Assembly (NCBI GenBank): GCA_034231615.1
Contig: CM067306.1
Coordinates: forward strand, 44,150,094-44,214,093
Direction: 5' to 3'
DNA length: 64,000 nucleotides
From: Meghimatium bilineatum
Lineage: Eukaryota > Mollusca > Gastropoda > Stylommatophora > Philomycidae
Below are positions 52,655-63,479 of this stretch, piece after piece. The notes beneath the pieces were generated by a model. The model saw only the letters and a list, made by a program, of their open reading frames with translations. It made no database searches and was not told the origin of the DNA. Within the stretch, counting starts at the first letter, position 1; every line of letters begins with the position of its first letter. The position numbers and the translations under genes are program-made.

Positions 52655-53285
52655 AATCTGTACTTGTACAAAATATTCCAAATAGTGCTACATATAAATT
52701 ACAAATAATATAGTTAGATAGCCCTTAAAAATTGCAATTCAATGATACCTCAACCAAGTCAACCCTGAAAAAAGTAACAAATATTTTTCAAATTAATTTC
52801 ACTTCAAAATAATTTACATGAAACATATAGGAAAATATAAATAAAACTTGTGACCACAAAATGTAGCTAAGCTGAGAATTTCTAAATTATCTTTGTTATT
52901 TTCAATAATACAAAACTATACATTTTAAGACATATCTATTGATCCCATTTCTGTAATTTCAGAAGCACGCACAGCTAATTAATATTAAAAAATGGCAGCT
53001 CATTAGCATATTTAAAATATAAAAAATTAATTATATAGCAATTAAATATATTTAAATACCACATAATATATATATTTTTGTGTTCGCAAAGGCAAAATGG
53101 ATCTATTGATCACATTTCTGTAATTTTCAGATGCTCACAGAACTAATTAATACTCAAAATGGCAGATAATGAAAATAAATTATATAACTATTGAATATAA
53201 TAAAATACCACAGAAAATGTATATTTTTGTATTCGCAAAGGCAAAACGCATCTGTTGATTACATTGTGCTAATTTTCATAATGAC
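52655..53285 (+). repeat. Repeat X, diverged head and three subrepeats
   Basis: The head (TATAGTTAGATAGCCCTTAA, CCTCAACCAAGTCAACCC) starts near 52690. Subrepeat cores lie near 52930, 53087 and 53236 (GCAAAGGCAAAACGCATC), so spacing is about 150 and the units are degenerate. LINE-B2 begins at the end. Positions 52461-52654 hold nothing recognisable. Confidence 0.68.
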
Positions 53286-55065
53286 ACGCAGACACAAGAT
53301 CAAGATGGCAGCAGGAGAAGCATGCGGATACAAGAACAATAGTGTAAAGAAACTAAAAATAACAGTATGGTGGAATAAAGAAGTAAAAAAAGTCACAAGA
53401 GAAAAGAAACAAAAATATAAGAAATGGGTCAAAAGTAAAAACCAAGTAGATTATATAGGATACAAGACATCAAAAACAAATGACAAGAAAGTCACTAAAA
53501 CTGCCAAAATCAACTCATGGAAAGAATATGGAGACATGCTCAACGCAGATTATAAAAATGCACAAAAGAGGTTCTACAAGAAAATCAAGAACATCCGGAA
53601 AAAAAAATCATATATATGAACTATGATGGCAACAATATTTCAAGGAACTACTAAATCTAAAAGAAGGAAATGAAGGCACAACAATAAACACTACAGCAGT
53701 GAACCTAGAACCAAATATACTACTATCAGAAATAGGAAATTCAATAAACAAAACACCAATAAACAAAGCAATAGGCTCTGATAACATACAAACAGAACTT
53801 ATCAAAGCAGCAGCAGAGAGCAGGAAAAAATGGCCACACAGACTTTTCAATGTAATATGAAAGAAACATGAAACACCAGAAGACTGGAGAAACGTGACAA
53901 TCATTCCCACATGGAAGAAAAAATGCAGTAAGAGAGACTACACAAAATACAGAGGGATATCCTTACTAAGCCACACAGGAAAATTTTTTAACAAAATATT
54001 AGAACAACAATTACGATCATACATTGAACAACTTCAAAACACCCAAATGGGCTTCCGTAAGAGCAAAAGCTGTACAGATGCTATCTTTACACTTAGACAG
54101 CTAACAGAAAAAGCCACAGAAAACAAAAAAGTACATTGCATTCGTAGACCAAGAAAAGGCTTTCGACAGTAAACGGATATCAACTATGGAAAACACTATC
54201 AAAATACAGAGTTCCAGAACATTTAATCAACATATGCAAAGGGCATTTATGCTAATAGCCAATGTGAAGTAAGAACAAATGCAGGAGTGTCCAAAAATTT
54301 CCAAATTCAATCAGGAGATCGCCAGGCGTGTGTCCTATCCCCTCTACTTTTTATAACATACATCGACCAAATCTGTAAACTAACAAGTACCAACGAAGAA
54401 GATAACATACAAGACAAATTGAATGAACTACTCTTTGCAGACGACCAAGTACTAATAACGACATCAGAAGAACAATTGCAAGAACATATGAACAGACTCC
54501 ACAATGTGCCAAAAATTCAACATGAAGATTAATATTGAAAAGACAGAATTAATGGCAATAGCAAAGAAAGAAAGAAATACCACTATCTCCATCGATAATA
54601 AACACTGTTAACAAGTTAAGGAGTTCACTTACTTATGAAGCATTATATAGAGTGAAGATTATAACCAGTAAAGAGATACAAAATAGAACATAACAGATCC
54701 TAGGACAAATGACACGTATTTTCAAGAACAAAAATGTTAACATAGACACTAAAGTTGCATTATACAAGACTATTATTATTCCATCACTGTGCTACCAGTG
54801 CCAAACCTTGACAATGACAGCGCAAGACAAAAGAAAAATAGTGACTGCAAAAATGACTTGTCTATGAAGAATATTCAGTGTCATTAAGAGACAGAATTAG
54901 AAACGATAACATCAGACAGTTAATCAAAACAATACCAGTATTGGAACACATCAAAAGACAACAGATGAAGTGGTTTTCACATGATTCCAGACTACCGGCA
55001 GATAGCATGACACATAGACATAACGGTTATAAAGCCAGAGGCAGACCATATAATGTTCTCAGGTG
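53286..55065 (+). mobile_element. LINE-B2 copy, linker to C-terminus
   Basis: The plus strand starts with a lysine-rich linker (VWWNKEVKKVTREKKQKYKK, WKEYGDMLNADYKNAQKRFY), then RT. RT motifs are GSDNIQTELIKAAA, YRGISLLSHTGK, QMGFRKSKSCTDAIFTLRQL, the core QACVLSPLLFITYIDQICK (RQG altered), LNELLFADDQVLITTSEEQL near 54420-54480, PSLCYQCQTLTMT, EHIKRQQMKWFSH and NGYKARGRP. It is broken by many stops and ends abruptly at 55050, before the family terminus. The better kept relative is at 60490-61945. Confidence 0.82.
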
Positions 55066-55079
55066 AAACATAACCTGTT

Positions 55080-55860
55080 CATTATTTCTTTAGCAGAGAT
55101 TTTAGTTTTCTGACATTTTGAGTACACGAGTATGAGGGAGACTGCCTTTTGTTTTTATCAATTTGTCTGCTTTTTTCATTACCAGGGATGGTACAGTGAG
55201 TTTATGTTAATTATAGTACTAATGAATTTTTTCTAGATAATTTGAAGATGTTTTATCTAATGTTATGAATGAGTTTGTCATTTTTGATATTTTGGATGTT
55301 TTGTAAGACTGATTTTTAATCACTGAAGATTTGGGTATGGACACTCAGTTGTTGAGTATTTGAACAGTTTTGAGTATGGCAAAAGTGTGCACATATTGCC
55401 TCTGCCCTGAAATTTTTACATTTTGTTCCAGTGACAAGGAATTTATGTGATGTTGTCTGATGTTTAATCTACTGCCGCCATTTGTTGTGGCTTTTGTTGC
55501 TGGACCTTCTGATAGTTTATCTACCGGTAATTTGCTTTAACCCTTTACCAATGATATCTGTTCTGTCTCTTTGCCTAGGTTGTATAACAAAATGTAATCA
55601 GCATATGAGAAAACTACCTGGTCCTGAAATTTGCAATTTTTGTAGTTTTTAAAGTGTATATATTTAAAAAAGCACAGGAGATAATGGGGATCTCCTGTAA
55701 ACCGGTTACCATTGTTCTGATCTCTAAGGTTCAGGATCTCACTGTAGAGCAACTTTCTAAACAGGAGCACATCTGCTACCCAGATGGAAAGTAGGTACAA
55801 GAAGATCAATATTGCGCTCAATACAATTAATGCAATATGCACCATGTACATTGAGGGTCT
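55080..55860 (-). mobile_element. I-type LINE fragment (RT end and RNase H), minus strand
   Basis: From 55850 on the minus strand: LLYSEILNLRDQNNGNRFTG, a YADYILLYN block (catalytic YADD damaged), then RNase H scraps TTNGGSRLNIRQHHINSLSL, HTFAILKTVQILNN and IPGNEKADKL near 55180. It is decayed and rearranged. The 200 bases at 55336-55545 are repeated at 57900-58105. Confidence 0.6.
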
Positions 55861-56075
55861 TGGTTTAAAATATTAAACCCATGGACAACATACATGATCA
55901 ATGTTTATTCTACCAAATCTATTTTGAGCTTAATTTGCAGCATATGCATGTTTTTAAAATCACGTTGATTTCATATTTCATTGCTCAAGTGATTTGTATT
56001 TGATCTGACTTAAATTTCTGTTTAAATTTCATTCACTTCATAATTTGTTCTTGTCCACAGTGAACAGAAAGCACA
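55861..56075 (+). promoter_or_regulatory. DBR1 upstream region and 5' UTR
   Basis: No core-promoter motif stands out. The sequence TTGTTCTTGTCCACAG at 56045-56060 looks like a 3' splice site, which would place a noncoding first exon further upstream and 15 bases of 5' UTR (56061-56075) before the ATG. Confidence 0.4.
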
Positions 56076-56165
56076 ATGAGGATTGCTATAGAAGGTTGTT
56101 GCCATGGAGAACTAGATAAAATCTATGAGACAGTTAAGGAATTGGAGAGACAAAATGGACATAAG
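56076..56165 (+). CDS. DBR1: RNA lariat debranching enzyme, first coding exon
   Basis: DBR1 hydrolyses the 2'-5' bond of intron lariats in the nucleus. This exon encodes 30 residues, [20 protein letters not shown] and [10 protein letters not shown]. Human DBR1 starts [20 protein letters not shown], so start and frame are secure. The CxH of GCCHGELD is the first metal-binding pair of the metallophosphoesterase active site, where Cys replaces the usual Asp. The exon ends with AAG and a GTTTTC donor, in phase 0, which is weaker than the consensus GTAAGT. Exon 2 follows after a 2,441-base intron. Confidence 0.93.
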
Positions 56166-56221
56166 GTTTTCATATGTTGTCTGTTGTGTACTACATTTAT
56201 GTTCTTTACTTTTAAAAAAAA

Positions 56222-56360
56222 TTGGTAGCATACCCTATTCAGGATATACCCATAAATCCCTCATTTTTTTGCGGTATTGAATTTCTAAACAATGTAAATA
56301 TGTTAAGTAGATTTCCATTGCTGTCTAAACTGTCCATATACACTATTGAATCCAATACCT
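56222..56360 (-). mobile_element. tRNA-derived SINE, 3' part, in DBR1 intron 1
   Basis: On the minus strand the body GACAGCAATGGAAATCTACT, CATATTTACATTGTTTAGAA and end GGGTATATCCTGAATAGGGTA match copies 1 and 2 at 40555-40925. The tRNA head is missing. Confidence 0.65.
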
Positions 56361-56424
56361 TGACTGTCACAGATGTTCTATGTACCTCACCTTCACAGAG
56401 TCGGATGCTCTTGATTTAAGAATA

Positions 56425-56695
56425 CTTTTTTCTACATATCATCATCATCAAGTGCTGTCTCCACAATGAAGGTTGGCTGCAACAAACCTGCAACATCTCC
56501 TGTTTCTTGTTTTGGTGGTGCACTCTGCTGTAACATGACCAATCTACAGTAGAAGACATGATGGCTAGAATTATGACGTGACTGGGCGAAGACCCTCTTT
56601 TTGTAAACAATGTCTACCATCATGATCTGATGTGTGTAGAAGGCAGCAGATATGCCTCTAATGTGTTGTGTATTGGGTTGCAAATCTAACTATCA
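56425..56695 (-). repeat. Repeat R (possible SINE), copy 2
   Basis: This shares about 110 bases with 6665-6780 and ends on the minus strand in AGCACTTGATGATGATGATA. It extends a further 130 bases (ACATCAGATCATGATGGTAG) not present in copy 1. Confidence 0.45.
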
Positions 56696-56739
56696 TGTAA
56701 CCAAAGTATATGTGACGTTACTGTATTTAAATTAAATAG

Positions 56740-57310
56740 TATATAATAATATTAAAACAGATCACCAATTCAAATATTTAGGTACAACGATTACAGCAGA
56801 TGGAAAAAGTTCAACAGAAGTAAGAAGCAGAATAGGGCAGACATAAAAAACATTCAGAAAAATGAAAAATATATTGTTTAACATGACCTTCTCAGTAGAG
56901 GTGAGGAAAAATTCTGCAGTGCTATATAATCAACAAGACAATAAACAAGACGGTGGAATAAACTGGAAAGTGGGAAATTAGAGGCAATAGAGATGTGATT
57001 CTACAGAACAATTCTGAGAATACCATGGACTGCCATGCGAAATGGACCTTTAATCAATAATATAAGAAAAAGACAATCTTCATTTTTCAGCCACTTTATG
57101 TTACAAGGAGGTTTGGAGAACATAGTCACAACAGGCAAGATTGGAGGCAACAGAGAAAGAGGTCAACAAAGTGAGAAAATAATAGACAGTTTGACAACAA
57201 GACATGGCAGGGAAACAACAATGATCTTGATACATAATGCTGGAGATAGAGAGCTTTGGAGACCCATGATCTCCTACGCCAATCATCATGGCACCTGATG
57301 ATGATGAGTT
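56740..57310 (+). mobile_element. RTE-A LINE, thumb to 3' end, in DBR1 intron 1
   Basis: The plus strand encodes HQFKYLGTTITADGKSSTEV, RSRIGQT, FRKMKNILFNMTFSVEVR, then NNIRKRQSSFFSHFMLQGGL, ENIVTTGKIGGNRERGQQSE, RELWRPMISYANHHGT and a stop followed by TGATGATGA. A stretch near 56900-57000 is frame-shifted. This is the best complete 3' end of the family here. Confidence 0.82.
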
Positions 57311-57329
57311 ACAGTAATTAGTTTTCCCC

Positions 57330-58110
57330 ATACACTGCTGTGAATGCCCATGAACTACACACATCTAACAAGGAGTGCACAAGGTATATTACCATATCAC
57401 CGTCCTTGGAGTTCTCACCGATCAATGTCTTCACCTCAGATTCAACAGCAATAGGACACATCTTCCTACATTCTGTATCAAGAGTTATTACTTCCCAAAA
57501 GGAAGTTTGGCAGTCTACAGGAACATTTATCTATTCTGCACCATGTGCCACATCTGTCAGTGCGCACGCAATTTGTATAACTTTCCTCAGCATTACTCAT
57601 CCACGACTTTCCTATATTTAACACTAGATCTATATTTAATTGACTACCTTTCACACTCTGTATTTTAGTATGTAGCAGATGCTCTGTATCAGTGCTGATT
57701 TGGAGTTAGGCTTTTGCTCTGCACAACTGTAATCTATGTTCCATTGTTGGACACTTTATTAAGAATCGCATTGCTCGTGCACCCAAGAAATACTCATCAC
57801 CTCATTCTGGATCTTATCCAACCTTGTAGTATGCATCTGGCTTAGAGTCACTGCATACTCCATCACAGAAACAACCAATCCTTGGTATAGAAGAAATAGT
57901 ATGGACTCTCAGTTGTTGAGTATTTGAACAGCTTTGAGTATGGCAAAAGTGTGCACATATTGCCTCTGCCCTGAAATTTTTACATTTTGTTCCAGTGACA
58001 AGGAATTTATGTGATGTCGTCTGATGTTTAATCTACTGCCGCCATTTGTTGTGGCTTTTGTTGCTGGTCCTTTTGATAGTTTATCTAATTTGCTTTAACC
58101 CTTTATTACT
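57330..58110 (-). mobile_element. I-N LINE fragment, minus strand, in DBR1 intron 1
   Basis: From 57900 on the minus strand: LFLLYQGLVVSVMEYAV, LSQMHTTRLDKIQNE, RKVIQIACALTDVAHGAE and CRKMCPIAVESEVKTLIGEN. This matches YQGLVVAVVEYALVIL to KEVQALISDNTKEGDV of the open copy. The piece at 57900-58105 is an RNase H scrap duplicated from 55336-55545. Confidence 0.68.
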
Positions 58111-58606
58111 CTGAGCGGCAGCTATTACTTTCATTGCCGAAAGACTTTTTCTTGCCCTTGAATTGGTGTGATCAACATGATCATTGCTCAGACTTTTGTC
58201 TAAAGTACACCCAAATATTTCATTGATCTACCGTAGTTCTTGCAAGAGTGTCCCCACACAAAGTAACACTTGACATTGATATATTTAAAATGTGATTATT
58301 AAGAGAGAACCAAGAACAATTGCATCTCATCTTTGGCAATTTGGTATAACTGTAGCACATGTAGGATTGGAAGTCTTGAGTTTGTTCAGAATGAGAATTG
58401 TGTTTAACCAGTTAGCCACAGGAACATTCAGCAAACTTATCTTTTAACATCTGCTGGGAAGAGGGATCACAGAGAGGACAATGTTGTTGGTTCCTAGTCA
58501 CTAAATACAGGCAATTAGTTTTCATTGGCTCTGATTTTGGCTCTGTAATTCATTCTGATAACCTTTAATAACTTAGGTTTTTATTAATGTCTGTACATTC
58601 ATTCAG
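58111..58606. other. End of DBR1 intron 1
   Basis: No element is recognised here. The last bases, CTGTACATTCATTCAG, form the acceptor for exon 2. Confidence 0.6.
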
Positions 58607-58713
58607 ATTGACCTTCTGATCATATGTGGAGATTTCCAAGCAGTGAGAAACTTGGATGATCTACAGGCAATGGCTGTTCCTCCCAAGTACCAGCAGCTTA
58701 ACACATTTTACAA
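58607..58713 (+). CDS. DBR1: RNA lariat debranching enzyme, second coding exon
   Basis: The 107-base exon encodes [20 protein letters not shown] and [15 protein letters not shown] plus two bases of the next codon (AA). Human DBR1 reads [34 protein letters not shown] at the same place. GDF carries the Asp that bridges the two metals. It starts after CATTCAG in phase 0 and ends at a GTAAGT donor (58714) in phase 2. The next exon, with the GGNHE motif, was not found before 64000. Confidence 0.93.
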
Positions 58714-58789
58714 GTAAGTCGCATTCCATTGTCATGAAGAAACAATTGGTTAACTCATTGCAGCAAATTATATTATTGTGGTTTACACA

Positions 58790-60060
58790 TCATAACGCAA
58801 CATTTATAGATCAGGAGAAAGCATTTGATAGATTCACCATAATAGATATGCTAAGGGAAACTCTAGAAATGTATTGTATCAAAGGACAATTACTGGAAAA
58901 TATAAGAGCTTTGTATAAAAACTGCTAGTGCATGGTAAGAGCATCAGATGGTATTACAGACGCATTTGAGACAAAAATGGGAATGCATTAGGGTTGCATG
59001 CTCTCAACCTTACTTTTCAATATATACATAAATAGAATAATAAAAAGAGGCAAAAAGTGCAAAGGGCAACATCGTCGCCCCAGAACAAGATAGCTTTTTG
59101 AGACGACTAGAGCCTCATATACGAAAACAAAGAACAACTACAAAATCATGTTAACCCACTATCTCCAACATTTAGAAAATACAGCATGAAGATCAATATG
59201 CAAAAGATGGAAACTATGAAAATATGCAGAATACCGAGCTCACTAAACATTCATATAAGCAACATGGAAGTAAAACAAGTATCAGAGTTAAAATATCTCT
59301 GCAGTATTTTCACAGAAAATGGAAGCTTTGATAGAAAGATAGAGACGAGATGCCAAACGGCAAATGCAGTAACATACCATCACCACTACTTCTTCATCCC
59401 AAAATTGAAATGGAAGTTAAAAGACAAATGATTTACAGTATATTCTTACCAATATACCTATACAGAAATCTACCTATAGTGTTGTTAACTCTCATCGTTG
59501 CCATTTGTTTCCAATACATATTCCTAACTATTCTTAGATCTTCTCATTCGAATACTGTGTTACCAGTGTCAAACCTGGTCTCTCTCATCTTCACATTACA
59601 GAAAGATATGAAGACATTTGAGATGAAATGCTTGAGGAAAGCTGTAGGGGCCACTAGGCACGATAGATTGCAAAATGAAGACATCAGGGAAACAATAGGT
59701 ATAACACCTTGCACAGAATACATAGGAAGGCAGCAGATCAAGTGGTTTGACCACTTTTATGAGAAAACTTTTTATGAGAATGCATCACGACAAATTGCCC
59801 ATAAAGGTATGTAACCAAATAGATAAGGATACAACGCCAGAGGAAGACCATGAAAAAGATGGATAGAAAGCGCCAGGAACATCTTGAACAAACATGCTCA
59901 TAGCACAGCCCAGGTGACACATCTGGCCTTGGAACACACACTAGGGTTCCAATCACCCCTAAGCTTAATGGCAAGAGTGGATAAAAAACCACCTGGGGAA
60001 AGACAGTATACAAACACATCGTGTTGTATTGTCTGGAATTGTATTTCTGCATATTTCACT
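58790..60060 (+). mobile_element. LINE-B1 copy, RT to 3' end, decayed
   Basis: Readable parts are FIDQEKAFDRFTIIDMLRET, MYCIKGQLLENIRALYKNC, STLLFNIYINRIIKRG, MKINMQKMETMKICRIPSS, LKYLCSIFTENGSFDRKIE, MKCLRKAVGATRHDRLQNED and VTHLALEHTLGFQSPLSLMA. The 3' UTR motif CACCTGGGGAAAGACAGTA lies at 59990-60008. The FADD box is lost in a deletion near 59100, and about 90 foreign or duplicated bases lie near 59460-59550. Confidence 0.75.
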
Positions 60061-60489
60061 GTTAAACTGGATCAGGAGACCAGATTCATCTTTAGCATAT
60101 GGATTTTAATTTCTACTGAATAAAGAAACAATTGTGATATTATCCATCAATTTGCAAAGATTGATTAATTATAAAACAGAGGTTGTCAAAATACAGCTTT
60201 TTGAGCCCTTTTTACTTGCCTGCAAGGCTGATTTAAAATTACTATATGCATTTTCCCCGTGAGCTCACAAAATATTACAGCACAAGCTATCACAGGGAAG
60301 AAGTAAAATACAACACTAAATAGTGAGAAAGAAGAAATATTTATTTAAAATCTGCAATTGTGAAAGTGCAACTTCCCCTCAGAAGGAAATTTAAAAAAAG
60401 AGACTTGAGAGTAACTTTCTTCACCCTGCAATGATTAACATTAAAGGCCAAAAAAAGCTTTGATCTCAAGGCAATACTTTTGATCTATC
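60061..60489. other. AT-rich intron DNA, nothing recognised
   Basis: I see no coding potential or repeat in this interval. Confidence 0.5.
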
Positions 60490-61945
60490 TATACGCTGTG
60501 TCCCTTGTTTGTCAGGGGTGGAAGAGTTCTCTGGAGATGGCCTTCTTGTGCGCTGTTTGTAAGCTTGTTCCTGTGGCTTCTTTGATTTCTGTGATCCATC
60601 TTTTACATGGTCTGCCTCTGGCTTTATAACCGTTATGTCTATGTGTCATGGCCATTTGTGGCATGCTATATGTCGGTAGTCTGGAAGCGTGTGAAAACCA
60701 CTTGATCTGCTGTCTTTTGATGTGTTCCAATACTGGTATTGTTTTGGTTATCTGTCTGATGTTATCGTTTCTAATTCTATCTCTTAATGACACTCCGAGT
60801 ATTCTTCGTAGACATGTCATTTCTGTTGTCACTATTTTTCTTTTGTCTTGTGCTGTCATTGTCCAGGTTTGGCACTGGTAGCATAGTGATGGAATAATAA
60901 TAGTCTTGTATAATGCAACTTTAGTGTCTATGTTTACATTTTTGTTCTTGAAAATGCGTGTCATCTGTCCTAGGATCTGGTATGTTTTGTTGCATCTATT
61001 TTGTATCTCTTTACTGGTTTTCCCTTCACTCGATATAATGCTTCCTAAGTAAGTGAACTCATTTACTTGTTTAAGGTGTTTATCATCGATGGAGATAGTG
61101 ATATTTCTTTCTTTCTTTGCTATTGCCATTATTTCAGTCTTTTCAATATTAATCTTCATGTTGAATTTTTGACATGTTATGTGGAGTTTGTTCATATGGT
61201 CTTGCAATTGTTCTTCTGATGTCGCTATTAGTACTTGGTCGTCTGCAAAGAGTAGTTCGTTCAATTTGTCTTTTATGTTATATTCTTCGTTGGTACTTGT
61301 TAGTTTACAGATGTGGTCGATATATGTTATAAAAAGTAGAGGGGATAGGACACACCCCTGACGAACTCCTGATTGAATTTGGAACTTATTGGACACACCT
61401 GCATTTGTTCTTACTGCACATTGGCTATTTGCATAAATGCCCTTGCATATGTTGATTAAATGTTCTGGTACTCCGTATATTGATAGTGTTTTCCATAGTT
61501 GTTGTCTGTCTACTCTTTCGAATGCGATATATAATTCTTTGTTGTTTTCTGTGGCTCTTTCTGTTAGTTGTCTAAGTGTAAAGATAGAATAGTAAAGCTT
61601 TTGTTCTTACAGAAGCCCATTTGGGTGTTATGAAGTTGTGGTTCAATATATGTTCGTAGTCGTTGCTCTAATATTTTGTTTAAAATTTTTCCTGTGTGGC
61701 TTAGTAAAGATATCCCTCTGTATTTTGTGCAGTCTCTCTTACTGCCTTTTTTCTTCCATATGGGAATGATTATCGCGTTCCTCCAGTCTTCTGGTGTCTC
61801 TTGTTTTTTCCACATTACATTAAAAAGTCTGTGTAACCATTTTTTCCCACTCTCTGCTGCTGCTTTGATAAGTTCTGTTTGTATGTTATCAGAGCCTGCT
61901 GCCTTGTTCATTGGTGCTTTGTATACTTTTGATTATCGGACTTAA
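60490..61945 (-). mobile_element. LINE-B2 copy, best preserved (RT to C-terminus)
   Basis: On the minus strand: PMNKAAGSDNIQTELIKAAA, YRGISLLSHTGKILNKILEQ and TQMGFCKNKS, then after frame breaks FERVDRQQLWKTLSIYGVPE. A 294-codon open stretch (61396-60512) follows with RQGCVLSPLLFITYIDHICK, LNELLFADDQVLIATSEEQL (catalytic FADD), MKINIEKTEIMAI, EFTYLGSIISSEG, PSLCYQCQTWTMT, EHIKRQQIKWFSHASRLPTY and YKARGRPCKRWITEIKEATG. The 3' tail is a GATA-type repeat at 60482-60495. The endonuclease is absent. It is likely one of the younger LINE-B copies. Confidence 0.85.
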
Positions 61946-62198
61946 TACTTTGAATACTCCAGCTGCTGCTAGGTGTGACCCTATCCCATTCTGACTAATC
62001 TGAATTTGGCCTTCTGATGTGAAAAGGTTGCATACCTCTGTTTTAAATACACACAAAAATAATCAGCTCTATGTCTCAATATTGTTTTAGTTTGTTTTTG
62101 TTTATGGTTATATATCTTTAAAGAAGTGCTGCTCTTCCCCAAATGGTTGTAGTGTTGATTTTATCTACTTGAACATTTTAACTTTATGTTTCTTTTAA

Positions 62199-62407
62199 CC
62201 CCTTAACTGCGAAGGTATCCTTAATGATACAGAGTGGTTGCCGTCTTTTTGCAGAGATCTTTTTTAGTTTCTCAGGGAAACAGTTCATCTGGATTATTAT
62301 AAGCATCCAGATGGATTTTTTTCCCTGGGGAGCTAAGAAGAGGAGGATCTCAGCAAATTCACAGTGACTTTTCATTGTATCCTTAAGAATACCTCCATAG
62401 CTAAGGG
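62199..62407. mobile_element. piggyBac-like MITE, 209 bp
   Basis: The element is flanked by TTAA on both sides (62195-62198, 62408-62411). Its ends are CCCCTTAACTGCGAAGGTAT and, inverted, CCCTTAGCTATGGAGGTATT, an imperfect repeat of about 33 bases that continues CCTTAA.GATAC. TTAA duplication with CCC termini is the piggyBac pattern. It has no coding capacity. Confidence 0.75.
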
Positions 62408-62465
62408 TTAATACACTGTTATTAGATTTTGTTCTTATCACTACACTCATACCACATTTGTATAT

Positions 62466-62660
62466 TCAGGGAGTAGCTTGAAAGTCACGGATAGACCAAA
62501 TCCGCATACAGTGGTCATTCCATGTCCGAACCATCCAAGGACATTTACAGATCAAATAGGGCTCATTAGCCATATATGAACTATTATGCATGGCCATAAT
62601 TCTAACTGAATTTCAAAAGTGGATGTAAAAAATGGTCATCATCACTTGTGATGGACGAAC
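62466..62660 (+). mobile_element. LINE-C 3' end
   Basis: The sequence AAGTCACGGATAGACCAAAT to GGTCATCATCACTTGTGATGGACGAAC repeats 41280-41470 with many changes. The C2H2 finger codons are damaged. Only the last 190 bases of the LINE are present. Confidence 0.7.
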
Positions 62661-62889
62661 GAACAAAAAATAAAATTCTATAATTAGGGTTCCCAGCCTT
62701 TTTCAAGTCATGCCCCAATTTTATAGACATAGTGAGCAGTCTAGATGACATAGTTCTTTTAATAACTAATGGAGAAGTTATGAAATAACTGATATATGTT
62801 GTGTAAATAGACATTTGTATGGGATGGTAAATAGACATATGTATATCACATATATATATGTTATATATTTTTTTTTAAAATCACGATGA

Positions 62890-63260
62890 TTTTGCCCGTT
62901 GCACTTTTTTGCCTCTTTTCACAGAAAAACAAAGTGAAGTTCAGAACTTGTTCTTCAATGCAAAGAAATAAAAAAAATCATGACATACGTCAAAACTTGA
63001 TCAAAAGTCATAACCATGAACTAGAATATATCATTAATTTTGAATATTTTGGCACAAGCATAAACATTTCATGTAATTATGCTGATGAAATCAAGAGAAA
63101 AATTGCATTGGAGACCTTAAAATTTGCACAAATGAAAAATCTTTGGCAAGACACCAGCTGATTAGAACAAACATATTTCCAGTAGCAATTAATGGCTATG
63201 AAACATGGACATTTAACAAATCAAATAAGTGACAAAGAGAATAGGGAGTTTTAAGGGCGA
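62890..63260 (+). mobile_element. RTE-type LINE thumb fragment
   Basis: The plus strand reads HELEYIINFEYFGTSINISC, DEIKRKIALETLKFAQMKNL, WQDTS, then after a frame change FPVAINGYETWTFNK. This is the YLGTxI...EIKRRIAxA...TYGCETWT region of RTE-type LINEs. It is bounded by unrelated AT-rich DNA. Confidence 0.6.
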
Positions 63261-63479
63261 ATTGGTCACGGTTCAAAGGGTTAATAGACATAACTAGATG
63301 CAGAATAAATTTAAGCGCTTGTTGAGGTGGTTTGAAAGATGACATAACATTTTTTTAAATGCATTGTTCAAGGTCAAAGTCAACTTTATTATTATTAAAA
63401 CACCCAAAATTTATACCATATGATACCAATACATATTCAGAAAATATATAGTTATCTGGCCATGTGAGGAAAACTAACA

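Noticed and set aside
55537-55851. Membrane protein with an N-terminal hydrophobic helix on the minus strand
   Set aside because: The rest of the frame reads as a damaged I-type LINE (LNLRDQNNGNRFTGD, YADYILLYN), so the hydrophobic start is coincidental.
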